From contig JAHJKD010000036.1 in the NCBI GenBank assembly GCA_018822435.1, positions 1-50,010 on the forward strand: a stretch of DNA of 50,010 nt, in the 5' to 3' direction. Origin of the DNA: Patescibacteria group bacterium. GTDB taxonomy: Bacteria > Patescibacteriota > Patescibacteriia > UBA9570 > JAHJKD01. The position numbers were made by a program, and so were the translations under genes. Positions 7,908-16,092 of the stretch are shown here, piece by piece (the stretch's first letter is position 1; the number at the start of each line of letters is the position of its first letter). The notes beneath the pieces are model-generated. The model was not told the DNA's origin and ran no database searches. It saw nothing but the letters and a program-made list of their open reading frames with translations.

Positions 7908-8648
7908 ATGTATCTTTTATTTGATGTTGGGGGAACGAATACAAGAGTAGCTGTTTCTCAAAATGGCCGTTCTTTGAAGGACGTGGTCATTTTTAAAACT
8001 TCTAAAAATTACAAACAAGGCCTGGAAAATTTGATTATGGCCGGTAAAGCATTGGCCGGAGGAAATAAAATAAAAGCCGTAGCCGGAGGCATGGCGGGAA
8101 TCTTATCGCTTGATAAGAAAAAAATATTTGTGGCACCGAATCTGCCCAAATGGAACAGGCAGCCGATCTACTCTGATTTGCACAAAGCTTTTCGATGCCC
8201 TGTTTTAATTGAAAATGACGCGGATATGGCCGGGCTGGGAGAGGCGCATTACGGCGCTGGCAAAGGGTACGGCATTATCGGTTATCTGACGATCAGTACA
8301 GGCATCGGAGGATGCCGCGTAACTGACGGCCGCTTGGATAAAAGTTATTTGGGATTTGAACCGGGGTTCCAGATAGTTGAATACAAAAAAAGAAATTTGA
8401 CTTATTTTGAACCATATACTGACAATAAGAAATTAGCAGTTGGAATTCATAATGCGATTGTATTTTGGTCTCCGGAAATATTAATTTTAGGCGGCGGCAG
8501 GATGAACGACCCGAAGATAAAAATTTCTGGAATAAAAAAGCAATTAAAAAAGACCCTGGCCATTTTTCCGAAATTGCCGGAAATCAAAAAAGCGGAGCTT
8601 GGGGATCTGGGCGGATTATTTGGAGCCTTATTGTTGATTAAAAGGTGA
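7908..8648 (+). CDS. ROK family sugar kinase (glucokinase-like)
   Basis: A 246-residue protein of the ROK fold, which phosphorylates a hexose with ATP. The N-terminal phosphate loop is FDVGGTNTRVAV (residues 4-15). The sugar-binding ENDADMAGLGE motif (about 103-113) contains the catalytic Asp. The next motif, YLTISTGIGGC, replaces the usual G-T-G-x-G. The C-terminal adenosine motif is ILILGGGRM (about 190-198). It is shorter than typical ROK enzymes (about 300). The segment after YLTISTGIGGCRV is compressed and the zinc-binding CxCGxxGC loop is missing, so substrate preference is uncertain. The 3' end overlaps the convergent PH-domain gene by 21 nt. Confidence 0.85.
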   Translation: MYLLFDVGGTNTRVAVSQNGRSLKDVVIFKTSKNYKQGLENLIMAGKALAGGNKIKAVAGGMAGILSLDKKKIFVAPNLPKWNRQPIYSDLHKAFRCPVLIENDADMAGLGEAHYGAGKGYGIIGYLTISTGIGGCRVTDGRLDKSYLGFEPGFQIVEYKKRNLTYFEPYTDNKKLAVGIHNAIVFWSPEILILGGGRMNDPKIKISGIKKQLKKTLAIFPKLPEIKKAELGDLGGLFGALLLIKR

Positions 8649-9155
8649 GCTTTTATCCAGTTCCTGAGTCAGTATTTTTTCTATTTTTCCCACATGCATA
8701 AAATGGTTGAAATGGATATCTTTATTCATTTCATAAACGGAGATCGTGACATTTCCGAATCCGAAGAAGCTGCCCATAAAATTTTCACTAAGATCAAACT
8801 CGGTGATCTTATTATAGGGAACGGATTGGATGTGGCGGGAAAACAGGTCATTGTCAAAATGGAGAATTCTTTTATCGGTCAGGATCAGGCCGCGGCGGAC
8901 CAGGAGCATGCGCCAAATGATCAAATATCCTCCGAAAAGTAATAATGGCACTACAGATATAATAATAATTTGCAGGGTATTAAAAAGCCATTGCCCGGTC
9001 AGCCAATGACCAATAAGATATCCAATTGCCATGAAAATGATCAAGAAGAAGATATGAAAGGGCAGCCTGGTCAGAAAAGTCATTTCTGTAATAAAAAGAA
9101 CTTTCTCATCCGGCAGGAGATGGTTTTTATAAAAATATTCCTTGATTAAGGTCAT
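8628..9155 (-). CDS. Membrane protein with bacterial PH-like (DUF304/bPH2) domain
   Basis: A 175-residue protein. Two hydrophobic helices (about residues 32-50 and 60-82) are followed by a cytoplasmic PH-like domain. Its signature is the LVRRGLILTDKRILHFDNDLF segment, read as R-G-x-x-L-T-D-x-R-I, then PYNKITEFDLSENFMGSFFGFGNVTI. The latter is the N-x-I-x-x-v-x-x-x-x-s-x-x-g-x-l-f-G-x-G-x-v motif of bPH2. Such proteins are membrane-associated and of unknown function. It is the last gene of a three-gene set with lgt and a 39-residue lipoprotein, 3 nt after the latter. Confidence 0.8.
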   Translation of the reverse strand: MTLIKEYFYKNHLLPDEKVLFITEMTFLTRLPFHIFFLIIFMAIGYLIGHWLTGQWLFNTLQIIIISVVPLLLFGGYLIIWRMLLVRRGLILTDKRILHFDNDLFSRHIQSVPYNKITEFDLSENFMGSFFGFGNVTISVYEMNKDIHFNHFMHVGKIEKILTQELDKSSPFNQQ

Positions 9156-9158
9156 AGA

Positions 9159-9278
9159 TTAGAGCGCATAATTTACCTGGGTGCAAAAGGGGCAGCCCGC
9201 GAGCACGATCAGGAACAAGGCCAGGGCAAGCAACAGCACGCTGAACAGAACATTAGATCGGTGGCATGATTTGTGCAT
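9159..9278 (-). CDS. 39-residue predicted lipoprotein adjacent to lgt
   Basis: A very short gene. The predicted product begins with a basic n-region (MHKSCHRSN), then a 17-residue hydrophobic core, then a perfect lipobox VLAGC with the acceptor at C29. The mature peptide would be only CPFCTQVNYAL, carrying a CxxC pair. It lies 16 nt downstream of the lgt stop and 3 nt upstream of the PH-domain gene, on the same strand. It is therefore in the right place to be co-expressed with the enzyme that would lipidate it. The base composition is more GC-rich than lgt. No clear Shine-Dalgarno is visible. The lipobox and tight packing argue that it is real, but peptide evidence would be needed. Confidence 0.55.
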   Translation of the reverse strand: MHKSCHRSNVLFSVLLLALALFLIVLAGCPFCTQVNYAL

Positions 9279-9294
9279 ATATTTTTTTAAGTCG

Positions 9295-10107
9295 TTAGTT
9301 ATCCTTTAGTTTACTTGATTGGTCGATTCGAGCCAATATAAAAATAAAATATCCTAAAGCTAAAATAACAGGTAAAATAGAAAGGATTTGGCCCATAGTT
9401 AGAGGGCTGTCAACGCCCACTACCTGGAATTCTTTGAAAAATTCTAAGATAAATCTGGTGCTAAAATAGATTAATACGAAAAGAGCGGTCATGAAATATG
9501 GAGCCAGTTTTTTATACCAGAGAAGATAGACTGTTAATAAAACAACAAATATTAAAAGAGCAGTCAGGCATTCATAAAGTTGGACCGGATGGCGGGCAGC
9601 TGTATCTCCCGTAAGTGTAAAAACGACTCCCCAGGGCAGATCAGTTATGCGACCCACAATTTCAGAGTTTATAAAATTACCCATGCGTACGAAAGCGGCT
9701 ACGATAGGCATCGCGATGACAAGTAAATCAAGATATTTATAAGATTTAAAATCAGGATTACGCTTTTTTTCACGCCAGTAAAACAATAAATAGGCGACTA
9801 ATAAGCCGATGGTGGCGCCGTGTGAAGAAAGTCCGCCTTCCCAGATTTTATATATATCTTCAGGATTGGCCCAATAATAGCCAAAACTATAAAATAGTAT
9901 AAAACCTAAGCGGGCGCCTATTATTAGGCCTAAAACCATATAAAAAGCAATATTGTAGAGCTTATCGACGGAAAGGCTCTCGCGTTGGAAAATCCAGCGC
10001 GTAACCAGTAAATAAACGGCCAAACCTCCTGCTAAAAGCAAACCGTAATACCTGATGGTAAACGGGCCGAACTCTACTAAAATTGGATCAATGGCATGTG
10101 TAATCAT
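9295..10107 (-). CDS. lgt: Prolipoprotein diacylglyceryl transferase
   Basis: Lgt transfers diacylglycerol from phosphatidylglycerol to the lipobox cysteine of prolipoproteins. About 270 residues and seven helices, which is the usual size. Motifs: the conserved Y-G near the N-terminus (FTIRYYGLLLAGG), GGLSSHGATIG (substrate-binding His), and the signature RMGNFINSEIVG followed by PWGVVFT. The last is RHPVQLYE with the essential Arg-His-Pro-x-Q-x-Y-E. I chose the methionine of MITHAIDPI because family members start there; an in-frame ATG 8 codons upstream (10131) is possible. Five predicted lipoproteins in this window (at 9159, 11203, 21880, 41579 and 44462) would be substrates. The matching signal peptidase II is not here. 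Confidence 0.95.
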   Translation of the reverse strand: MITHAIDPILVEFGPFTIRYYGLLLAGGLAVYLLVTRWIFQRESLSVDKLYNIAFYMVLGLIIGARLGFILFYSFGYYWANPEDIYKIWEGGLSSHGATIGLLVAYLLFYWREKKRNPDFKSYKYLDLLVIAMPIVAAFVRMGNFINSEIVGRITDLPWGVVFTLTGDTAARHPVQLYECLTALLIFVVLLTVYLLWYKKLAPYFMTALFVLIYFSTRFILEFFKEFQVVGVDSPLTMGQILSILPVILALGYFIFILARIDQSSKLKDN

Positions 10108-10181
10108 AAATGCGTATGTTGATTTTACCATTTTTTGCTATTTATGTTAAAATATATGTAATATAACTAACAATCAATCAT

Positions 10182-10571
10182 ATGCCAAAGAAAGCAAGTG
10201 CTAAGAAATCAATTTTAATTGTTGAGGATGACAGGCCGATCTTAAAATCACTGATGCTTAAATTTGAAAATGAAGGCTTTGAAGTGCATCAGGCCTTGAA
10301 TGGAAAAGAGGGCTTAAGAGAAGCGCTTGATGTCCATCCGGACGTAATTTTATTGGACATTATTATGCCGGAAATGGATGGCATGACTATGCTTGAAGAG
10401 CTCAGGAAGGATAAGTGGGGCGACAAAGCTGAGGTGTTGTTTTTAACAAATCTTTCCAGCCCAAATCATGAATTAAAAGCCGAAGAGCAGGGCGTGAAGA
10501 ATTATTTACTTAAAGCAGACTGGAGCATTAATGACCTGGTAAAAAAAGTGAATGAGATCATAGAGAAATAA
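10182..10571 (+). CDS. Stand-alone CheY-like response regulator receiver
   Basis: A 129-residue single REC domain with no output domain. Acidic pocket D16/D17 (IVEDD), phospho-acceptor D59 (ILLDIIMPEMDG), switch Thr T89 (LFLTN) and the conserved Lys K111 (YLLKAD) are all present, so it should be phosphorylatable. A short Lys/Ser-rich N-terminus (MPKKASAKK) precedes the fold. No histidine kinase is encoded nearby. A close paralogue with a longer basic tail lies at 23065. A plausible promoter with TAATAT at 10159-10164 lies in the divergent gap with lgt. The next gene begins 4 nt downstream. Confidence 0.9.
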   Translation: MPKKASAKKSILIVEDDRPILKSLMLKFENEGFEVHQALNGKEGLREALDVHPDVILLDIIMPEMDGMTMLEELRKDKWGDKAEVLFLTNLSSPNHELKAEEQGVKNYLLKADWSINDLVKKVNEIIEK

Positions 10572-10575
10572 TCAC

Positions 10576-11187
10576 ATGTCAAAATCGAAAAAAATTATCC
10601 TGGTCATTGCCGTAATATTATTTATAGCTGTGATCGGGATTTTTGGTTTGGGCTATTGGTTTTTGACGCGCACGCCTGATTTGTCCCAGTATGATTATTT
10701 ATTGGAGCCGGAAATTACCGACATGCCTGACCAGAAAATGATCGTGGCCAAAGTCCAGGGCGATCCGGACCAAATGGGAGACGTTTTTTCCCATGTGATC
10801 CAGGCATATTTTATGGTGCCGGGAATTGAAAAAAATAAAATACCCGGAGTGCGCGGCCGCTGGGATTATGCAGAAGGAAACGACACGGATAATCTGACCG
10901 GTGAAATAGGAATTCCCGTTCCAGATAGCGTAAGCAGCTTACCTCCGAATGTTCAGGGCGTAGAGCTGGCAACCTGGGAATACGGGGAGGAGGCGCAGAT
11001 TTTGCATATTGGTCCTTATAAAACAGAAACCCCGACCATAGAAAGACTGAAAAAATTTATTGAAGACCAAGGTTATGAAATTACGGGAACGCATGAAGAA
11101 GATTACTTAAAAGGGCCAACCATGTTCGGGCCAGGCAATCCAGAGGAATATTATACCATTATTCGGTATCAAATCAGGAAAAAATAA
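10576..11187 (+). CDS. Membrane-anchored GyrI-like (SOUL/GyrI-type) ligand-binding protein
   Basis: A 203-residue protein. One N-terminal helix (residues 6-31) anchors an extracytoplasmic domain of about 165 residues. The C-terminal half fits GyrI-like domains: ILHIGPYKTETPTIERLKKF, then GYEITGTHEEDYLKGP, then a FGPGNPEEYYTIIRYQI ending. This is the H-x-G-x-Y ... E-x-Y ... P-e-x-x-x-T-x-I-x-x pattern. Such domains bind small hydrophobic or drug-like molecules and are usually cytoplasmic and fused to regulators; here the domain appears to face outward. It follows the receiver gene by 4 nt and precedes the phospholipase-B-like lipoprotein by 15 nt. Its ligand is unknown. Confidence 0.7.
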   Translation: MSKSKKIILVIAVILFIAVIGIFGLGYWFLTRTPDLSQYDYLLEPEITDMPDQKMIVAKVQGDPDQMGDVFSHVIQAYFMVPGIEKNKIPGVRGRWDYAEGNDTDNLTGEIGIPVPDSVSSLPPNVQGVELATWEYGEEAQILHIGPYKTETPTIERLKKFIEDQGYEITGTHEEDYLKGPTMFGPGNPEEYYTIIRYQIRKK

Positions 11188-11202
11188 TTAAAATAAAAAA
11201 AG

Positions 11203-12672
11203 ATGAAAAAATTATTATGGCTAGTTGCATTTGCTTTAATTTTTACAGGGGCGAGCTGTGCTGACAAGCTGGCTAAACAGGATTTACCAGAATCATCATC
11301 AGGTAAGGCAGTAACGCAAGAAAAAACGGACGTGAGAAAATATGATAAGGGCTATCGCTTTAATGAGAACGGCTGGATCTATGTCCACATAGAGGGTGAG
11401 CCATATGAAAGAGGTAAACAACACGGTTATTTAGTGGCCGATGAACTAGGAGAATTAATGCGAGTCTTAAAATTCGTAACTTATTGGGACACAGGCATGG
11501 AATGGGATTTTTGGGTGAAGTCGGCCCAAGACCTTTGGAAAGATAAGATAGATGAAGAATTCAAACAGGAAATGCAGGGTATTGCGGACGGAGCCACAGA
11601 AGCAGGCACGCCCATGACTTATGAGGATGTACTGGCCTGGAACGGGTCCGGGGAACTGACAGATTATTGGTGGCCGACCGCGGAAGCGAATGTCTATGCC
11701 CAGCAGCCTGTGCCGGACAAAGACCATTGCAGCGCCTTCATAGCAACGGGCGGAGCCACTAAAGACGGCCAGATCGTAGCGGGCCATAACAGCTGGACGG
11801 ATTTTTCCACGGGCCAATATCAAAATGAGATCCTGGACATCGTACCGACAAACGGCCACCGCATCTTCATGCAAAGCGTGCCCGGCCTGATCGACAGCAC
11901 GACTGATTTTTTCCTGACCGACGCCGGCTTGATTGGCACGGAAACGACCATCGGCGGATTCACGGCCTACGCGGCCAATGAGGAGCCTGAATTCTACCGG
12001 GCCAGAAAAGCAATGCAGTACTCTGACAATCTCGACGGCTTTGTAAAGCTGATGGAAAAAAAGAACGACGGCGGTATGGCTAATTCATGGTTAGTAGGGG
12101 ACATCAATACCAATGAAATAATGCGCTTTGAGGAAGGCCTGAAATTCCAGAGCGTAGATAAAACAAAGGACGGCTATTACATTGGCTTTAATGCGCCGAT
12201 TGATCCTAAGATCAGGAATCTGGAAGCATCAAATACTGGCTATGGAGATTTGCGGCGGCATCAGGGTTCGCGTATGGTCAGACTGACTGAACTAATGGAT
12301 GAAAATTACGGCCAGATCGATACGGAAATCGGAAAAGAGATCCTGGCAGACCATTATGATGTTTATTTAAATGAAGCGAATAATCCTTCTTCACGAACGG
12401 TGGATGGACATTATGAACTTGATGCACGAGAATACATGAGCCAACCAGGGCGACCGATTCCATATCAGCCGCATGGTACGGTTGACGGCAAAGTAGTGGA
12501 TTCTGATATGGCCGCGGACATGAGCTTCTGGGCCAGGTTTGGAAATTCTTCTGGCCTGCCGTTTGATGCAGAAAAATTTCTGGAAGAGCACATCCAGTGG
12601 GATTATTTAGACGGATATTTAATTGATCGGCCGACTCAGCCTTGGACTGAATTTTCAGCCGGAGAAAAATAG
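11203..12672 (+). CDS. Phospholipase B-like / C45-type Ntn-hydrolase lipoprotein
   Basis: A 489-residue lipoprotein. The signal peptide ends in lipobox TGASC (acceptor C19). The family signature begins with GEPYERGKQHGYLVADEL (the x-x-R-G-x-x-x-G motif shared by C45 and phospholipase B-like proteins). The candidate N-terminal nucleophile is C176 in DHCSAFIATG, followed by IVAGHNSWTDFS, which mirrors the GHN-W motif of phospholipase B-like enzymes. Later come NSWLVGDINTNEI and the C-terminal MSFWARFGNSSGLPFD. The likely chemistry is amide or ester hydrolysis after autocleavage before C176, on the cell surface. The substrate is not known. The middle of the gene (11640-12010) is more GC-rich than its ends. 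Confidence 0.8.
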   Translation: MKKLLWLVAFALIFTGASCADKLAKQDLPESSSGKAVTQEKTDVRKYDKGYRFNENGWIYVHIEGEPYERGKQHGYLVADELGELMRVLKFVTYWDTGMEWDFWVKSAQDLWKDKIDEEFKQEMQGIADGATEAGTPMTYEDVLAWNGSGELTDYWWPTAEANVYAQQPVPDKDHCSAFIATGGATKDGQIVAGHNSWTDFSTGQYQNEILDIVPTNGHRIFMQSVPGLIDSTTDFFLTDAGLIGTETTIGGFTAYAANEEPEFYRARKAMQYSDNLDGFVKLMEKKNDGGMANSWLVGDINTNEIMRFEEGLKFQSVDKTKDGYYIGFNAPIDPKIRNLEASNTGYGDLRRHQGSRMVRLTELMDENYGQIDTEIGKEILADHYDVYLNEANNPSSRTVDGHYELDAREYMSQPGRPIPYQPHGTVDGKVVDSDMAADMSFWARFGNSSGLPFDAEKFLEEHIQWDYLDGYLIDRPTQPWTEFSAGEK

Positions 12673-14097
12673 TTAATTTTTCAGAGCAAGTTTCAAGAAG
12701 TTTTTTATATATGGAACCCCTTGATTATATGTGGCTTTAATTTCCGCATGGAATTGTTTGCCGTAAATTAATTTTGTTTTATGGCGGATAGCCTGGACAT
12801 AATCTGATTCGGCAATGACCTGGTATTCTTTGGGGACGTGCAAGACTGACCAGCCATGGACTTCGGGGGCAGTGAAGTTGTCTGGAATATTTTCAAAAAT
12901 CGGATCGTTCGGTTTTTTGATTTTTATTTTGGAAAGAGGCAGATGATCTTCCAGGCGCATACTGGAAATATCAGACCACCCCATTGATCCGATATAGGTG
13001 TATCCATAAGCGGCACAGAGCATTTGGTGGCCGCAGCAAATGCCGAGGATGGGAATATCAGATCCGCGGATGATTTCAAATTCACCGTTGTATTCGAACA
13101 TTGGTTGGTTGGGGTAGTCGGCATTGTTGCCGGAAAGCACGATGGCGACTGGCCGATTTCTTAACTTCTTGACCATATCCAGGCTGACTTCGTAGCGGGG
13201 CACAGTAATTGTTTTCAGGCCCAAGCCAGTGCCTTCAATATGGGCGGCCAGTTCGGAAAAGGTAAAGCCGTTGTGCTGGTTGCCCACGACCAGGACATAA
13301 GGCTGGTTCGGGACTTTCGGAACAGGCGGACGGCCCGGAGAATAAAAAATAATTTCATTTATTTGCGGGGCATAACCATGCCAGCCGTCAATGACAAGGC
13401 GAAGATATCGGGCCTTGGTCGGTTTTATGTCTATAATATTGCGGAAGGTGTTGTTATTTTCAATATCCGTGCCCGAAATGCGGGACCAATTTTTGCCATT
13501 AGAAGATTTTTGCCAGACAAAGCTTTTGAGCCAGTTGTCCGGGCCTTGAAGAGCGGAAAGCATCCAAATGCGGGAGATTAGGCGGGGCCGGCCCAGATCG
13601 AATTCCAGCCATTTAGTGAAGGAACCGGGCGGGGTAGCCTGCCAGAAGCTGCCTTCCCCGGGATCGTCCCAGTCAATGATGTTTTTCACATTAAAGCCGG
13701 ATGAAGCCTTTACCTTTTGAACAGGTACGCGCGTCATGCCCATGAAAGAATCATCTGATTTCGTATCCATGAAAAATCTTGATTCAGCCCAGTCGCTGGT
13801 GTCTCCTTTTTGATCAACGGCCCGGACACGCCAGAAATATTGTTTCTTGTCTTTGAGCTGATGCTTTTCTTCTATAAGTTTACTGGTTATTAAATCATTG
13901 CTCGGTTTTACACTTTTATATCCAATGCGGTTATTTGAATTGAATTTCAAAGATGTATCAAGCTGGATTTCATAATTTAGCTTGCCCACGCCGCCTTGGG
14001 AGTTAAAAAAAGACAGTAAGGGCTGTCGGTTGGTGGCAATTATATCGAGCTTGGGGCTGTTATCAAGTTTAGGAGGAGTAATGTTGGTTTTAGGCAT
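12673..14097 (-). CDS. Fusion protein: FN3-like + F5/8-type C (discoidin) + class I glutamine amidotransferase-like domain
   Basis: A 474-residue protein. Residues about 15-112 look like a fibronectin-III-type module (QYFWRVRAVDQKGDTSDW is the typical strand F-G end). Residues about 120-255 form a discoidin domain, with WLEFDLGRPRLISRIWM and the closing ARYLRLVIDGW. Residues about 265-474 form a class I amidotransferase fold, with nucleophile C354 in GICCGHQ and H450/E452 in QFHAE. This is a complete Cys-His-Glu triad. No signal peptide is seen, which is odd for a discoidin protein. No synthetase or acceptor domain is attached, so the amidotransferase may act as a hydrolase or peptidase. It converges on the lipoprotein gene with no gap. 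Confidence 0.8.
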   Translation of the reverse strand: MPKTNITPPKLDNSPKLDIIATNRQPLLSFFNSQGGVGKLNYEIQLDTSLKFNSNNRIGYKSVKPSNDLITSKLIEEKHQLKDKKQYFWRVRAVDQKGDTSDWAESRFFMDTKSDDSFMGMTRVPVQKVKASSGFNVKNIIDWDDPGEGSFWQATPPGSFTKWLEFDLGRPRLISRIWMLSALQGPDNWLKSFVWQKSSNGKNWSRISGTDIENNNTFRNIIDIKPTKARYLRLVIDGWHGYAPQINEIIFYSPGRPPVPKVPNQPYVLVVGNQHNGFTFSELAAHIEGTGLGLKTITVPRYEVSLDMVKKLRNRPVAIVLSGNNADYPNQPMFEYNGEFEIIRGSDIPILGICCGHQMLCAAYGYTYIGSMGWSDISSMRLEDHLPLSKIKIKKPNDPIFENIPDNFTAPEVHGWSVLHVPKEYQVIAESDYVQAIRHKTKLIYGKQFHAEIKATYNQGVPYIKNFLKLALKN

Positions 14098-14179
14098 TTT
14101 TATTTATTATTTGTTATCTTATTTTTAATTATACCATAAATAAGGTATAATTAAATAAATAATTCTTAATGTTAATTTC

Positions 14180-14746
14180 ATGCAAGATTTAAGAAAATAC
14201 TCAACATCCCTGATTACCAGAGGTTGCGTGGCCATATTATTTGGTATTATCGCATTGGCCTGGACAGGCATGACAGTAGAACTGTTAGTTTATTTATTTG
14301 CCTTTTTTGCCTTGCTCGCAGGAATTTTATCGTTAGTGGGCGCCGGTATGGCCATGAAGCATCATGAAAAATGGTGGATCTTTTTAATTTACGGCCTGAT
14401 TGATATTGCCATTGGCATTATAGTTTTGGTATGGCCAGGATTAACCTTAGCATTTTTGATTTATTTGATCGCGATTTGGGCAATTGCCAGTGGAACGGTG
14501 CAATTGTTCTCGGCTTTTGCTTCAGGCTGGTCTGATGCGCCAAAATGGGTACTAGTACTTGGCGGAATTTTATCTATAATTTTAGGTTTTTTAATTATTT
14601 TGTATCCAATTTCAACAACAGTTGTTTTGATATATTTCCTCGCTATTTATGCAATAATTTTTGGAATCATAATGATCGTGGTTGGGATTCAGTCCCGCAA
14701 AGAGTTTAAAAAAGAAGATAAGCCGATAGAAAGAGAAGAAGGATAA
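14180..14746 (+). CDS. HdeD-like (DUF308) membrane protein
   Basis: A 188-residue protein with six short helices arranged as three repeated pairs, as in HdeD. The repeat cores are ILFGIIALAWTGMTVELLVYLFA, IAIGIIVLVWPGLTLAFLIYLIA and IILGFLIILYPISTTVVLIYFLA. Each has the G-I-x-x-x-x-x-P/T-G-x-t pattern. In E. coli HdeD is linked to acid resistance at high cell density; other members are uncharacterised. A second, diverged copy follows 12 nt downstream. The C-terminal tail is charged and cytoplasmic (KEFKKEDKPIEREEG). Confidence 0.85.
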   Translation: MQDLRKYSTSLITRGCVAILFGIIALAWTGMTVELLVYLFAFFALLAGILSLVGAGMAMKHHEKWWIFLIYGLIDIAIGIIVLVWPGLTLAFLIYLIAIWAIASGTVQLFSAFASGWSDAPKWVLVLGGILSIILGFLIILYPISTTVVLIYFLAIYAIIFGIIMIVVGIQSRKEFKKEDKPIEREEG

Positions 14747-14758
14747 TTTCTATATATC

Positions 14759-15340
14759 ATGGAGGATAAAATCAAGACCAGCAGCGGGAAAATGCTGATG
14801 TTTCGAAGTATGGTTTCGATTGCTTTTGGTTTGGCTTTTTTATTCTGGCCGGGCCCAAGCATTAACACGCTGGTCGTACTCTTCAGTCTTTATGCCATGG
14901 CCGATGGAATCCTGGCCATGTGGGCCGCTCTTATTTCCAAGAAGCTGAAGCAGAGGTGGCCGGGCGTATTTTTTTGGGAAGGGACACTTAGTCTGACGAT
15001 TGGTGTCGTGGTTGGTTTGAGCTACTACATGTGGCCTTATATGGAGTTCGGCTATCTCCAGGACGGCGTCATGTTCTGGGCGGTGATTACCGGTGGCATT
15101 GAACTTTTAAATACTTTTTCTGTTAATTGGGAAAAGCGTTCAAAGATATTCATGGGTATTAACGGATGTTTGTCTATTATGTTGGCTTTTGTGTTACTCG
15201 TCTATCCGATATATGGACCTTTTCGATTAGGAGATATTCTAGGCGTTTACGCGATCTTATTTGGTATTTTCATGTTTCTTCATGGCATGGATATGGGTGG
15301 ATTTTTTAAAATCGAAAAAAATGGCAACAAAAAAGAATAA
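14759..15340 (+). CDS. Second HdeD-like (DUF308) membrane protein
   Basis: A 193-residue paralogue of the preceding gene. It has the same six-helix repeat plan: SIAFGLAFLFWPGPSINTLVVLF, then SLTIGVVVGLSYYMWP, then GCLSIMLAFVLLVYPIYG. The middle repeat is diverged. Its 3' end overlaps the TMEM175-like gene by 20 nt, and it starts 12 nt after the first copy, so the three genes form one unit. Tandem HdeD copies may assemble together, by inference. No enzymatic motif is present. Confidence 0.8.
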   Translation: MEDKIKTSSGKMLMFRSMVSIAFGLAFLFWPGPSINTLVVLFSLYAMADGILAMWAALISKKLKQRWPGVFFWEGTLSLTIGVVVGLSYYMWPYMEFGYLQDGVMFWAVITGGIELLNTFSVNWEKRSKIFMGINGCLSIMLAFVLLVYPIYGPFRLGDILGVYAILFGIFMFLHGMDMGGFFKIEKNGNKKE

Positions 15341-16019
15341 TTCAAAAACAACCTATAACCGGTTTACAGTCAGGGAAGGGGCTTGGGTCAGATCGAAAAA
15401 AAATACTGATCGGATAATTTATTTTTCTGATGCGGTTTTTGCGATTGCCATCACAATCCTGATATTACAGATCGAGATACCGACTTCGGCAAATAATAGC
15501 GAATTAGTGGGAGACGTATTAGATATGTGGCCTTTAATATTCAGTTATCTAATCAGTTTTTTGGTAATTGGCCGTTATTGGTTCAATCACTTGCATTTAT
15601 GCAATTATTTAAAAAGGGTCGACCGCAAATGGGCCATGCTTAATCTGGCGTTTTTACTTTCCATTACTTTTATACCGTTTCCGACGGAAATGTATGGAAC
15701 GCATCCGGAAAAAGGCTTTGCTTTGGCTTTGTACGCGTTATCGATTTCTCTGGCAGCTTTGCTAGGCGGCTTACTGTGGCGTTACGCCTATAAAAATGCC
15801 GATGATTTGGTTTATAGGGACGTGGACAAGAGATTGCTTAAATACGGATGGCGGCAACGGCTGACTGTAGCTATTTCTTTCTTGATCGTAACACCTTGTA
15901 TATTTATCAGCGAAACTTTTGTGTATTGGTTTTGGCCGCTTTATGTGGCCGTAAACATTATTGCCTTCCGTATATTAAAACATATTGAGAAAAAGAATCT
16001 TCAAACTGAGAAGAAATAA
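15321..16019 (+). CDS. TMEM175-like (DUF1211) channel protein
   Basis: A 232-residue protein with six predicted helices. The first helix carries the family signature RIIYFSDAVFAIAITILILQI, read as R-x-x-x-F-S-D (FSD at residues 35-37) followed by A-I-x-I-T. In characterised members this lines a proton- and potassium-permeable pore. A second signature, NHLHLCNYLKRVDR, lies after helix 3. I chose the ATG at 15321 over an in-frame ATG at 15261. The shorter form begins with a typical basic cytoplasmic tail, while the longer one would extend far into the upstream gene. Potassium or proton conductance is the likely role. It is the last gene before a strong palindromic terminator. Confidence 0.85.
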   Translation: MATKKNNSKTTYNRFTVREGAWVRSKKNTDRIIYFSDAVFAIAITILILQIEIPTSANNSELVGDVLDMWPLIFSYLISFLVIGRYWFNHLHLCNYLKRVDRKWAMLNLAFLLSITFIPFPTEMYGTHPEKGFALALYALSISLAALLGGLLWRYAYKNADDLVYRDVDKRLLKYGWRQRLTVAISFLIVTPCIFISETFVYWFWPLYVAVNIIAFRILKHIEKKNLQTEKK

Positions 16020-16036
16020 AATTATTTATGGAAATA

Positions 16037-16074
16037 AAAAGTAGGGGTTCAAAATTTTGAACCCCTACTTTAAT
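16037..16074. terminator. Bidirectional rho-independent terminator
   Basis: A perfect inverted repeat centred at 16054/16055: GTAGGGGTTCAAAA pairs with TTTTGAACCCCTAC. It is flanked by an A-run on the left and T-rich sequence on the right. It separates the convergent TMEM175-like and antiporter genes and can serve both. Confidence 0.8.
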
Positions 16075-16092
16075 TTAAATATCTGCGATTAA

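Noticed and set aside
15261-15320. Longer start for the TMEM175-like gene
   Set aside because: The 20 extra residues would come from a different frame of the HdeD-like gene and contain aromatic residues unlike the family N-terminus. The ATG at 15321 fits better.
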